A stretch of DNA of 22,937 nucleotides from UBA6544 sp049601975 (GCA_049601975.1 JBMYRC010000062.1:1-22937), one strand, 5' to 3'; positions 15,088 to 22,747 are shown, counted from the first letter of the stretch. Translations and numbers: made by a program. The notes: a model not told the origin generated them from the letters alone.

Positions 15088-16113
15088 ATGGGGCCGATGC
15101 CAGCCGATACGAACCGCCGATTTGTTCTAAAATCCCGCCCCTCAGATCTGCCGGATGCTTCGCATTTCACGATCGAGAACGCGTCGATCCCAACGCCGAC
15201 AGCAGATGAATTACTGATTCGCATTCTGTTGGCAGCACTTTCTCCCTGGCAGGGCCAACGGCTCAAGGATTTCGAGAACTACACCAAACCCTTTCAAATT
15301 GGCGAGTTGATTGACTGCGATGTGCTCGGACAGGTCGTGGCCGGATCTTCCGGTGGTTTCAATGTCGGCGATCTGGTGACGGGACGCCTCGGCTGGCAGG
15401 AATACGCCGTTGCAAAACCAGCGGACCTACTGGCCGCAACGACGGGTTTCGACGAGACGCTCTGGCTGACCGCGCTCAGCTCTCCGGGCCTCACTGCCTA
15501 TTGTGCCCTGGAGATGTTCGGCCGACCGATGCCGGGCGAAACGCTGGTGGTGACCTCGGCCGCCGGGTCGGTCGGCAGCTATGCGGTACAGCTCGGCAAA
15601 CTCGCCGGGATGAAGGTGGTGGGCATCGCGGGCGGTAGTGAGAAATGCAGCATTGTAACGGATCGCCTCGGCGCGGACATCTGTCTCGATCACCGGAAAG
15701 ACGAATTGGCGGCCCACGTTCGAGAGGTCTGCCCTGAAGGGGTACATTTGTTTTTAGACACCGTGGGCGGCCCGATCGCCGATGCGGTGTTCGAGGGGTT
15801 GGCGAAGTTCGCCAAAGTGCTGATCGTGGGCCGGACCGTCTCCAACAACAGCGCGCGCCCGGACCTTGACCCCGTGAACATGCGGATGCTCTGGGCGCGG
15901 GAAGCCAGCATTCAATGTTTCTCCCGCTATTCCTATCCGGAGCGTTGGGGCTTCGCGCGTGAGCGCATGGCAACTCTGTGCCGGGCGGGTAAAATCACCG
16001 CCATCGACAATGTGGTTGATGGGTTTGAACAAACGCCGTCCGCGCTGCATGACATGCTCGCGGGGAAATATACCGGCAAGGTTATGGTCCGCTACGGAGA
16101 CGCCGCAAAATGA
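15088..16113 (+). CDS. medium-chain NADP-dependent oxidoreductase (CurA/PTGR-like)
   Basis: A 341-residue medium-chain dehydrogenase/reductase without the zinc-binding residues of alcohol dehydrogenases. NRRFVLKSRP near the N-terminus and GRLGWQEYAVA (about 99-109) are hallmarks of the curcumin reductase/leukotriene B4 dehydrogenase branch. The nucleotide-binding motif is VTSAAGSVGSYAVQLGKLAG (about 155-174). Such enzymes reduce the double bond of alpha,beta-unsaturated ketones or aldehydes with NADPH. Two starts are possible, 15088 and 15097; neither has a strong ribosome site, and the second gives the more typical N-terminus. The stop overlaps the next gene's start by four bases (ATGA), so the two are translationally coupled. 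It diverges from the hydrolase at 14235-15035, leaving about 52 bases for both promoters. Confidence 0.88.
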   Translation: MGPMPADTNRRFVLKSRPSDLPDASHFTIENASIPTPTADELLIRILLAALSPWQGQRLKDFENYTKPFQIGELIDCDVLGQVVAGSSGGFNVGDLVTGRLGWQEYAVAKPADLLAATTGFDETLWLTALSSPGLTAYCALEMFGRPMPGETLVVTSAAGSVGSYAVQLGKLAGMKVVGIAGGSEKCSIVTDRLGADICLDHRKDELAAHVREVCPEGVHLFLDTVGGPIADAVFEGLAKFAKVLIVGRTVSNNSARPDLDPVNMRMLWAREASIQCFSRYSYPERWGFARERMATLCRAGKITAIDNVVDGFEQTPSALHDMLAGKYTGKVMVRYGDAAK

Positions 16114-16919
16114 GTATCGAGAAAGTAAAGGCGGGCGACATCGAATTCGCCTATCGCTGGGACGGCAATCCGGACGGCCCGGTTGTGATGATGGCACACG
16201 CCATGGGGACCAGTCATCGCATTTGGGACCGGCAGGTGTCGGCACTCGAAGATCGGTACCGGATGTTGCGCTACGATTGGCGCGGGCACGGCGACACCGA
16301 CGCACTGCCCGGGCCCTACACCTTGACGCAGTTTGTCGACGATGCGGTCGCGGTGATGGACGCGCTTGGCCTGGACCAGGTGAACTGGGTCGGCATTTCG
16401 ACGGGCGGCATGATTGGCCAAGGATTGGGTATTCACCACCCGGAGCGCCTGGCGTCGCTCACGCTCTGCAATACGACCTCTCAATCGAATGAGTGGTATC
16501 GGGACTGGGTCGCGGAGCGCCAAGCGGTGGTGCGCGAGGGCGGCATGGTCCCGGTCTGGGAAATGACCGACAAGCTGTGGTTCACCGATGCCTTCGCTGA
16601 CGCCGCGAACGACGATTATCACGCCGTCCGCAAGGTCATGATCGCGACCCAGGTCGACGGATATCTCGGCGGCACCTCCGCCGTCGCCGACCTCGCTTAT
16701 CGGGACCAGCTACATCGCATCACCGCGCCGACCCGTATCATCGCGGCGGGCGATGATGTGGTGACACCCATCGAGCGCTCGACGGATATTCGCGACCGCA
16801 TCGCAGGATCGAAGCTCGACATTATCGACGGCCAGAGACACTTCTCTAATGTAGAAGTGCCGGATGTGTTTAATATCATTCTGCGGCGCGGCCTGGACGA
16901 GATGACAGCGCAGGAATAG
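16110..16919 (+). CDS. alpha/beta hydrolase, enol-lactonase-like (2)
   Basis: A 269-residue hydrolase with nucleophile S97 in GISTGG, acid D215 or D216 (AAGDDVVTP) and base H244 (GQRHFSNVEVPDVF). The N-terminal half aligns block by block with the hydrolase at 14235-15035 (both with GDI near residue 10, W-D near 40, RGHG, PGPY and NTTS), so the two are paralogues flanking the medium-chain reductase. Its ATG overlaps the reductase stop, with GGAG ten bases upstream, and its own stop lies three bases before the gamma-glutamyltransferase start. That makes a tight operon. It probably opens a lactone or C-C bond in the same pathway, but the substrate is unknown. Confidence 0.88.
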   Translation: MSIEKVKAGDIEFAYRWDGNPDGPVVMMAHAMGTSHRIWDRQVSALEDRYRMLRYDWRGHGDTDALPGPYTLTQFVDDAVAVMDALGLDQVNWVGISTGGMIGQGLGIHHPERLASLTLCNTTSQSNEWYRDWVAERQAVVREGGMVPVWEMTDKLWFTDAFADAANDDYHAVRKVMIATQVDGYLGGTSAVADLAYRDQLHRITAPTRIIAAGDDVVTPIERSTDIRDRIAGSKLDIIDGQRHFSNVEVPDVFNIILRRGLDEMTAQE

Positions 16920-16922
16920 GCG

Positions 16923-18647
16923 ATGACCAAGACCAAGCGTCCCGAGGTTATGGCGACCCAGCATATGGTGGTCGCAGGCCATCCCTTGGCGGCCCAAGCG
17001 GGGTTCCAAATCCTCGAAGCGGGCGGCAATGCGATCGATGCGGGCGTTGCGGTCGGTCTCGCGATCAATGTGTTGGAAAGCGAAATGACCTGCTTTGCCG
17101 GGGTCGCACCGTCGATGATTCGAATGGGAGCGACCGGTATCGTGCAGAATTTCGTCGGGGTTGGCCCCTGGCCGCGGGCCCTTGACGCCGAGTATTTCCA
17201 CAAACATCACGGTGGATTAGTGCCGGAAGGGATTCTCAACACCGTCGTGCCCGCCGCTCCCGATATCTGGCTGACAGCCCTGCAACGCTTCGGCACGATG
17301 TCCTTCACCGAGGTTGCGTCCGCCGCTATCCGCTTGGCCCGCGACGGCTTTCCTATGTATCCATTCATGGTCGAAGTACTCGGCGAACACCTTGATGAGT
17401 TCAAACATCTGCCGGGCACCGCCAATATCTTTTATCCGAATGGCGCCCTGCCGCCCGTGGGCGAACGGTTCGTCCAAACAGATCTCGGCAAAACCCTGCA
17501 ATATCTCTGCGATGAGGAAACGGCAGCCGCATCGGGCGGACGGGACGCCGGGATCGATGCTGCGCGGCGCGCCTTTTACGCAGGCGATATCGCGGCGGCC
17601 ATTGTGCGCCAACAAGAAGACGAAGGCGGGTTGATGACCCGCGAGGATTTAGCCAAATTCCGAGCCGAGATCGAAGATCCAGCCCGTGCCACATTTGGCG
17701 AGTACGAGCTCTACGGCTGCGGCCCGTGGTGTCAGGGCCCGATGATCCTCGGCGCGGCACAAATGCTGAGCGGCATGGACTTGGACGGCATGGGACACAA
17801 CAGCGCGGATTATATCCATGCGGTCGTCGAAGCCTTGAAACTTTCCGCCGCCGACCGGGAGGCCTATTTCGGCGACCCGATGCAAATCGACGTGCCGCTC
17901 GACCGCTTGCTTGATGCCGAATACAGCCGGTCGCGGCGCGAGAGTATCGATCCAGCCCGCGCCTATCCGGGCATGCCGCCCGCAGGGCAACTCGACGGAT
18001 ATGAAATTCCTGCCTGGCAGGCCGACCCGTCGGCGGGGCCAGGCCAGGCCGCCGCTAACCCGCTCGAGACATCGTACTTCTGCGTTATGGACGGCGACGG
18101 CAATCTGTTCTCCGCCACGCCGAGCGACCCGACGACAAGCGGCGCAGTCGCCCCCGGCCTTGGCATCACCACTTCGCGCTGGGGCTCGCGCGCCCACACG
18201 GGGGCGGACCATCCGGCTCGGGTCGGCCCCGGCTGGCGGCCCCGCATGTCGGCCAACCCGATGCTCGCGGTAAAACCGGGTGAAACAGTTTTACCGCTGG
18301 GCTCCCCCGGCAGCGAAGTCCTGGGCCAAGCGCAGTTGCAGGTATTGTTGAACATCCTGGTCTTCGGCATGACTCCACAAGCTGCCGTCGAGGCGCCGCG
18401 TTTCGCCAGCTTCAGCTGGCCCGCCTCTGCCCTGCCGCACGCCTATCACCCGGCGCGTCTGAAAGTCGAGCGCGGGGTCGGTGAGGAAGTCGGTCGAACA
18501 CTCGCCGCGCGCGGTCACGATATACAGTGGTGGCCGGACCAGGAATGGCGCGCCGGATCGGTGTGCACCATCCGCGCCGACCAATCGAATGGCATCCTCC
18601 ACGGCGGCGCCGACCCCCGGCGCATGGCCTATGCGGTCGGATGGTGA
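16923..18647 (+). CDS. ggt: gamma-glutamyltransferase family hydrolase
   Basis: Ntn-hydrolase of the gamma-glutamyltransferase/cephalosporin acylase family, 574 residues. The N-terminal GHPLAAQAGFQILEAGGNAIDAGVAVGLAINV (from residue about 20) is the family hallmark. The autocleavage site precedes nucleophile T383 in ETSYFCVMDGDGN, aligned with T391 of the E. coli enzyme. The oxyanion segment GSPGSEVLGQAQLQVLLN follows, with SE in place of the usual GS/GD after GSPG. No signal peptide is visible, unlike the periplasmic glutathione enzyme, so a cytosolic role on a gamma-glutamyl or acyl-amide intermediate is more likely. AGGA lies about eight bases upstream. Sitting in a catabolic operon, it may remove a gamma-glutamyl handle, as in gamma-glutamylated amine pathways, but no glutamyl ligase is seen. 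Confidence 0.9.
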   Translation: MTKTKRPEVMATQHMVVAGHPLAAQAGFQILEAGGNAIDAGVAVGLAINVLESEMTCFAGVAPSMIRMGATGIVQNFVGVGPWPRALDAEYFHKHHGGLVPEGILNTVVPAAPDIWLTALQRFGTMSFTEVASAAIRLARDGFPMYPFMVEVLGEHLDEFKHLPGTANIFYPNGALPPVGERFVQTDLGKTLQYLCDEETAAASGGRDAGIDAARRAFYAGDIAAAIVRQQEDEGGLMTREDLAKFRAEIEDPARATFGEYELYGCGPWCQGPMILGAAQMLSGMDLDGMGHNSADYIHAVVEALKLSAADREAYFGDPMQIDVPLDRLLDAEYSRSRRESIDPARAYPGMPPAGQLDGYEIPAWQADPSAGPGQAAANPLETSYFCVMDGDGNLFSATPSDPTTSGAVAPGLGITTSRWGSRAHTGADHPARVGPGWRPRMSANPMLAVKPGETVLPLGSPGSEVLGQAQLQVLLNILVFGMTPQAAVEAPRFASFSWPASALPHAYHPARLKVERGVGEEVGRTLAARGHDIQWWPDQEWRAGSVCTIRADQSNGILHGGADPRRMAYAVGW

Positions 18648-18689
18648 TATTCCCTCCGACAACTTTTCATCTTCGAACAAGAGGATCGT

Positions 18690-19349
18690 ATGTACTACGA
18701 CAGCATTAAGAACGAGCACGGATTGAAGCACGATCCGTTTAAGGCACTGGTCGCACCTCGGCCCATCGGTTGGGTCTCCACCGTAGATCAAGAGGGTGTC
18801 CTCAATTTGGCACCTTATAGTTTTTTTAACGCGGTCAGCGACCGGCCGCACTACGTCATGTTCGTCTCTGCACAACGCAAGGACAGCCTGCGCAATATCG
18901 AAGCGAATGGCGAGTTCACCTGTTCGATTTCGACCATGGATACGCGGGACGGCATGAATGTTTCCTCCGCGCCCGTGGAAGCGTTGGCAGACGAGTTCGC
19001 GCTCGCCGAATTGGAGACCGCGCCTTCACATTTCGTGAAACCGCCACGCGTCGCCCGCGCACCCGCATCGCTTGAATGCCGGCATTGGAAAACCGTCGAA
19101 CTGCCGGACGTCAGCGGTGATAATGGGCATTTCATCATCATCGGTGAAGTCGTCGGCATCTTCATCGACGATGCTGTTATCAAGGATGGAATTGTGGACA
19201 CCGCCGCGATGCGGCCCTTAGCGCGCATGGGCTATATGGACTACGCGGTGATAACGCCGGAAACCTCGTTCACCCTCGGACGCCCGCAGGTGCAAGATGA
19301 CGGTTCGGTGAAAATTCCCGAGGGGGACTGGGACGGAGTCTACCGCTAG
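18690..19349 (+). CDS. flavin reductase family protein (FMN-binding split barrel)
   Basis: A 219-residue protein of the flavin-reductase-like family (PF01613, DIM6/NTAB type). Typical segments are ALVAPRPIGWVSTVDQEGVLNLAPYSFFNAVSDRP (about 19-53) and the FMN-contact region FVSAQRKDSLRNIEANGEFTCSI (about 58-80). Members either supply reduced FMN to a two-component monooxygenase or act directly on substrates. No partner monooxygenase is in the window. AGAGGA precedes the ATG. It is the last gene of the + strand operon, 42 bases after the gamma-glutamyltransferase stop. Its TAG stop overlaps the stop of the convergent gene through a shared CTAG. Confidence 0.88.
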   Translation: MYYDSIKNEHGLKHDPFKALVAPRPIGWVSTVDQEGVLNLAPYSFFNAVSDRPHYVMFVSAQRKDSLRNIEANGEFTCSISTMDTRDGMNVSSAPVEALADEFALAELETAPSHFVKPPRVARAPASLECRHWKTVELPDVSGDNGHFIIIGEVVGIFIDDAVIKDGIVDTAAMRPLARMGYMDYAVITPETSFTLGRPQVQDDGSVKIPEGDWDGVYR

Positions 19350-19933
19350 CGTAGACCGTCTTCTCCCTCGGCATCCTCTGCCTCAAGGCCGCCGACCCGA
19401 GGCAGGGGACGACCGGAATCCGTGACCGCGACGGCGACGAGAATTTCATCGGCGCGGGGCGCATCGTTGGCCCACACTTCCATGCCGTCGAAATGGCTAC
19501 GCACATAAGCTGCGTGCTTATGGCCAAGCGGGATGTCCAAGGTTTGACCCGGCCCGCCACGTTTCTTCGAGGAAGGCACGAGAGCAGCCCCTTTCTCAAC
19601 GGCGATGCGGAGCGGCGTGCCGAGCTTCGGGTGCAGGATCGCCGCCGCGTGTTCCAATTCACCGTCGACACCGACCAAGGCCGCCTTGCCGTAACTCTCG
19701 ACCGCGCCGGGCATGATGCCCAAGGCGGCGACGGCGCGGTCGCCCAAGAGCGTTCCCAACTCCGCACCGATGTCGATCAACTCTGACAGATCCTCCACAT
19801 AGCGACCCGCGAACGGATTTTCGATCACCGCGATCGCGGCAGCCCGGCGCGTCGGCGGATCGATTACGCGGCCCATTTCACGATGAATTTCGTCTGTGAC
19901 AGTCACGAGTTTACGGATCACGGCACGGCTCAT
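19346..19933 (-). CDS. amino acid synthesis family protein (PF06684-like)
   Basis: A 195-residue soluble protein resembling the AA_synth family (PF06684), named from a link to amino acid biosynthesis but with no firm enzymatic role. Recognisable stretches are the N-terminal RKLVTVTDEIHREMGR, AVIENPFAGRYVEDLSELIDIG (about 35-56), and HAAYVRSHFDGMEVWANDAPRADEILVAVAVTDSGRPLPRVGG (about 139-181). A GGAGAGGAGAG stretch just before the ATG is a strong ribosome site. The gene is convergent with the flavin reductase, and the two stop codons share bases 19346-19349. In other genomes I recall this family near flavin reductases and gamma-glutamyltransferase-like genes of catabolic clusters; that recollection needs checking. 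Confidence 0.8.
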   Translation of the reverse strand: MSRAVIRKLVTVTDEIHREMGRVIDPPTRRAAAIAVIENPFAGRYVEDLSELIDIGAELGTLLGDRAVAALGIMPGAVESYGKAALVGVDGELEHAAAILHPKLGTPLRIAVEKGAALVPSSKKRGGPGQTLDIPLGHKHAAYVRSHFDGMEVWANDAPRADEILVAVAVTDSGRPLPRVGGLEAEDAEGEDGLR

Positions 19934-20057
19934 TGTCTCTCCTCTCCTTTATACGCGCATCGAGGCTAGCCTCACGGTAACGTGAGAAAAAGCGATGAGA
20001 CAGGCCGAGCTCGAATACGCGATGCTGCGCTTCAAATTGATCGAACACAGTCGACAT
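19911..20057 (-). CDS. possible small protein, 48 residues
   Basis: A short frame beginning MSTVFDQFEAQHRVFELGLS, with AAGGG six bases before its ATG, overlaps the start of the PF06684-like gene by 23 bases. It is charged, lacks a membrane segment and matches no family I recognise. It would be divergent from the thioredoxin-like gene. It may simply be leader sequence; the evidence is the ribosome site and reasonable composition only. Confidence 0.2.
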   Translation of the reverse strand: MSTVFDQFEAQHRVFELGLSHRFFSRYREASLDARIKERRDNEPCRDP

Positions 20058-20086
20058 ACGGCTGCCCTTGGGAGATATTGTAAGCG

Positions 20087-20599
20087 CTGAGACGACAAAA
20101 GCGCAAAAACACACGCCCCTCCAAGAAAAATGGCCCATCACACCAGCAAGCGTCCGCAACACCGGAAGCACCGACGCGGCGGGATTTTCTCACCAAAGCC
20201 CGCAATGGAGTAATCGCCGCCGCCGTCGTCGGAGTGGCCGGTGGGTACTTGGTAGACGAGGTCAGCGCTACCATCCAGGAAGGCGATTTAACGCGGATCG
20301 GCAACGGGATCCCCACCATCGTGCAAATTCACGACCCACAATGTCCTAAATGTGTGGCCTTGCAGCAGGAGACCCGCGACGCGCTTTCGAATTTCGAGAA
20401 CGGCAAGCTACAGTACCTGGTCGCCAATATCCGCACCGTGGAAGGGAAAATGTTGGCCACCTCTCACGGGGTCGGTCATGTGACTCTGTTGCTGTTGGAC
20501 GGGCAAGGTCGGAAATTAAACACACTGGTTGGGTCGAACACGAGCCGCTATCTGACCGAAATGTTCCGCGGCCACCTGTCGAGATCGACGAAGAGTTAG
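20087..20599 (+). CDS. membrane-anchored thioredoxin-like protein
   Basis: The thioredoxin-like domain (from about residue 74) carries a CPKC pair at 86-89 (HDPQCPKCVALQ) and the conserved block GVGHVTLLLLDGQGR. Upstream in the same frame, 49 further codons without a stop encode a basic leader (RRQKRKNTRPSKK), a twin-arginine-like motif RRDFL at 31-35 and a hydrophobic stretch VIAAAVVGVAGGYLV. That looks like a Tat-type or N-in signal anchor, placing the domain in the periplasm. The extension has no ATG, GTG or TTG: the only candidates are CTG at 20087 (GGGAG at 20070-20074, 12 bases upstream) and GTG at 20234, which would delete the leader. A frame at 20081 is closed by TAA. I favour the long form (170 residues). 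Its redox role and partner are unknown. Confidence 0.72.
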   Translation: MRRQKRKNTRPSKKNGPSHQQASATPEAPTRRDFLTKARNGVIAAAVVGVAGGYLVDEVSATIQEGDLTRIGNGIPTIVQIHDPQCPKCVALQQETRDALSNFENGKLQYLVANIRTVEGKMLATSHGVGHVTLLLLDGQGRKLNTLVGSNTSRYLTEMFRGHLSRSTKS

Positions 20600-20614
20600 C
20601 TCCCCCCTAGCAAT

Positions 20615-21370
20615 CTATTTCCAGTCAGCCTCACGCTTTTCCACGAAAGCGCGGCCGCCTTCCTTACGGTCCTTAGAATTCATCACGCGGTTTTGGACGA
20701 ATTCGGTGAGTTGGTTGACCGCCGTATAGTCGAGATTGCTCCCCCGCACCATCAGCTCCTTCATGCCTTGTACCGCCATCGGGCTCAAACTAGCGAGGCG
20801 TTGCGCCGCCTTTTCCGCCTCCGCCATCAGATCTTCCCGGGGGACGATTTTGTTGATCATGCCGACTTCGCGCGCCCGTTCCGCATCGACCCGTTCTGCC
20901 ATCAGGAGCAGTTCCGAGGCAATCGCCCAGGGCATGACTTTCGGAAACCAAGCCGCTGGAATGGTCGCGATGCCCCATTGTGGTTCCGGCAACCAGAACG
21001 ATGTGTCCGGCGCGGCGATACGGATATCCGCATCGAGCGCAATCCACATCCCGTAGCCTACCACGTGGGAGTGTAACGCGCTCACAATGGGCTTATAGAC
21101 ACCGTTGGCGCGCGTAATGTCCGGGTAATTGCCGTCGTAGCGGTACTCAGCCTCGGGCGCGCCGCCAGAAAGATCGGCGCCCGCGCTGAAACACCGGCCG
21201 TTGCCGGACAGGATGGCGGCGCGCATTACCGGATCCCGCTGGAAATCCGCCCATACATCCGCGAGTTCACGATGCATGGCCGCGTTCATCGCATTAAGCT
21301 TTTCCGGCCGGTTGAGGGTGACATAAGCGATATGCCCGCGCTTTTCATATTCGACAGTCGTTAAATCCAC
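20615..21370 (-). CDS. crotonase / enoyl-CoA hydratase family protein
   Basis: A 251-residue crotonase-fold protein acting on CoA thioesters. NRPEKLNAMN (20-29) and the oxyanion-hole region CFSAGADLSGG (60-70) are typical. Of the two catalytic glutamates of enoyl-CoA hydratase, the second is kept (E129 in LPEPQWG). The first position appears to be W109 in GYGMWIALDADI, where hydratases have Glu, so simple hydration is doubtful. Isomerase, hydrolase or lyase activity is equally possible. The start is GTG at 21370 with AGAGG nine bases upstream. It is the last gene of a - strand operon with the VOC, DUF1330 and cupin genes, and may process the product of the CoA-transferase at 12525-13727. Confidence 0.9.
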   Translation of the reverse strand: MDLTTVEYEKRGHIAYVTLNRPEKLNAMNAAMHRELADVWADFQRDPVMRAAILSGNGRCFSAGADLSGGAPEAEYRYDGNYPDITRANGVYKPIVSALHSHVVGYGMWIALDADIRIAAPDTSFWLPEPQWGIATIPAAWFPKVMPWAIASELLLMAERVDAERAREVGMINKIVPREDLMAEAEKAAQRLASLSPMAVQGMKELMVRGSNLDYTAVNQLTEFVQNRVMNSKDRKEGGRAFVEKREADWK

Positions 21371-21397
21371 CGTGCTTAACCTCTCTGATCCACGTTC

Positions 21398-21853
21398 TTA
21401 TTGCTTATAATCGTCACCCGGATTAAAGCCCGCGTCATCCGCGAGCACGCCTGCTCCCGGCACGTGATTCACTTCGACGCGAATACCGTCCGGATCTTCG
21501 CACAGAACATAATAGTATCCAGGTGCCCAATGCCCTTCCTGAGCCAGGCTGACGATATGGGCGTCCATCTCCCGCAGCAACGCGTCGACCTTGTCGACAT
21601 CCGCGCGCGAGCGGGCGCGAAAACAAATGTGATGCAACCCAACGCGCCCTTGCTGAAAGCGCTCGCCCGCAAATTCGGGCGCACAGGGCTGGATACCGAG
21701 GGCGGTGCGCGCGCCGACGAAATAGGTCATGTTGCTGCCGTCGAAGACGCACTCCAACCCCATCGCCGTCATCAACTTTGAATAAAATTCTTTTGCTTCG
21801 TCGTATTGAGATACGGTCAGGATGACGTGTGCCATGCCATTAATGTCAATCAT
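21398..21853 (-). CDS. VOC (glyoxalase/dioxygenase superfamily) protein
   Basis: A 151-residue vicinal-oxygen-chelate protein with two beta-alpha-beta-beta-beta modules. Likely metal ligands are H9 (MAHVILTV), H74 or H75 (GLHHICFRA) and E127 (IRVEVNHV), the last preceded by the typical EDPDG turn. Such proteins include glyoxalase I, ring-cleaving dioxygenases and epimerases. The short length fits a glyoxalase-type or isomerase enzyme rather than an extradiol dioxygenase. AAGGAG before the ATG overlaps the stop of the DUF1330 gene nine bases upstream, so translation is probably coupled. In this operon a CoA-thioester epimerase or ring-opening role is possible. Confidence 0.88.
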   Translation of the reverse strand: MIDINGMAHVILTVSQYDEAKEFYSKLMTAMGLECVFDGSNMTYFVGARTALGIQPCAPEFAGERFQQGRVGLHHICFRARSRADVDKVDALLREMDAHIVSLAQEGHWAPGYYYVLCEDPDGIRVEVNHVPGAGVLADDAGFNPGDDYKQ

Positions 21854-21862
21854 GTTCTCTCC

Positions 21863-22156
21863 TTAGTCGAGGCCTTCGACGATGCGGAAATCACGGACGG
21901 CTCCATCACCGAGGGCCGCAACGGCCGCTTGGTATTCCGGACTGTGATAGGCCTCGAGCGCCGCTTCAAAGCTTGGGAACTCGACCAGGATTGTGCGCTC
22001 GGCGAGCCCGTCCTCGAACGCTTCGACCCGCCCGTCGCGCGCCAGGATATTCGCGCCACGCGGCACCATCGCCTTCGGCGCCAATTCCGCATAAGTCTTG
22101 AGTTTTCCCGGATCCGATATTTCTCGGTAACAAACCACTAAGTAACCCTTGGCCAT
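21863..22156 (-). CDS. DUF1330 family protein
   Basis: A 97-residue protein of the DUF1330 family, which has a dimeric ferredoxin-like alpha+beta barrel fold related to antibiotic monooxygenases. Typical features are the N-terminal KGYLVVCYREISDPGKLKTYAELAP and the conserved VEFPSFEAALEAYHSPEYQAA block (about 58-78). Its biochemical role is not established, and it is often found as an accessory gene in catabolic operons. AAAGGG lies seven bases before the ATG. It sits 90 bases downstream of the cupin gene and nine bases upstream of the VOC gene. Confidence 0.88.
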   Translation of the reverse strand: MAKGYLVVCYREISDPGKLKTYAELAPKAMVPRGANILARDGRVEAFEDGLAERTILVEFPSFEAALEAYHSPEYQAAVAALGDGAVRDFRIVEGLD

Positions 22157-22246
22157 CGCATCGCCCTTTCCCGCTGGTGTGTGAGGAACACTATGCCAAG
22201 AGCGTTAAAGACCAATACGGCCCACACTAAGACGAGATTGCGATAT

Positions 22247-22672
22247 CTACAGGTTCAGATCGAACTCTTCTTTAGCTTCGGCCTGCTTCAAGTTCATCCG
22301 GCCTTCGTAAAGCGGCCCTTCACCCGTTGTCGGCCCTTGATACTGCATGAACAGAATTGTGCATCCGGTCTCAGTACTCAATTCATATTCGCGGTGCGGG
22401 TCGGCATGGTAGACGATGTGGCCGGCGCGTAGCGTCTGCTCGCCGTATTGGAATTCCCCCTCGATCACGTACCAAACCTGCGCGAAATCGTGCCGGTGCG
22501 TGACAAACCCTTCGCCCGCCTCGTAGCGCAACACCCCAGCATTCGGTTGTGTTGGATCATCGGCACTTGGATGAAAAGGAAATTTGCACAGCGAGCCGAA
22601 GCGGTTCATCTCCCAATCCATATCGTCCAGATGACTGATCTGCGGCATTGCGTCTTTTGTTGCTTTTGGCAT
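22247..22672 (-). CDS. cupin domain protein
   Basis: A 141-residue single-domain cupin. The first motif is GEGFVTHRHDFAQVWYVIEGEFQYG (from about 53) with H59 and H61. The position normally taken by the third ligand glutamate appears to be Q65. The second motif RAGHIVYHADPHREYE supplies H93. A metal could therefore be held by three histidines and a glutamine, as in some dioxygenase or decarboxylase cupins. GGAGGAGAAAGAG before the ATG is a strong ribosome site. It is first gene of the - strand operon with DUF1330, VOC and crotonase genes, and probably assists substrate conversion or binds a small molecule; no specific reaction can be named. Confidence 0.87.
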   Translation of the reverse strand: MPKATKDAMPQISHLDDMDWEMNRFGSLCKFPFHPSADDPTQPNAGVLRYEAGEGFVTHRHDFAQVWYVIEGEFQYGEQTLRAGHIVYHADPHREYELSTETGCTILFMQYQGPTTGEGPLYEGRMNLKQAEAKEEFDLNL

Positions 22673-22747
22673 CTCTTTCTCCTCCGATTACGCTCTATCT
22701 GGATGCAAAGTCTAAAGGGGTGAGATGATAACACACAGCCCGAGCCA

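Noticed and set aside
20068..20349. 93-codon + strand frame from an ATG at 20068
   Set aside because: It overlaps the thioredoxin-like leader in another frame and becomes a run of arginines; the frame with RRDFL and CPKC is the coding one.
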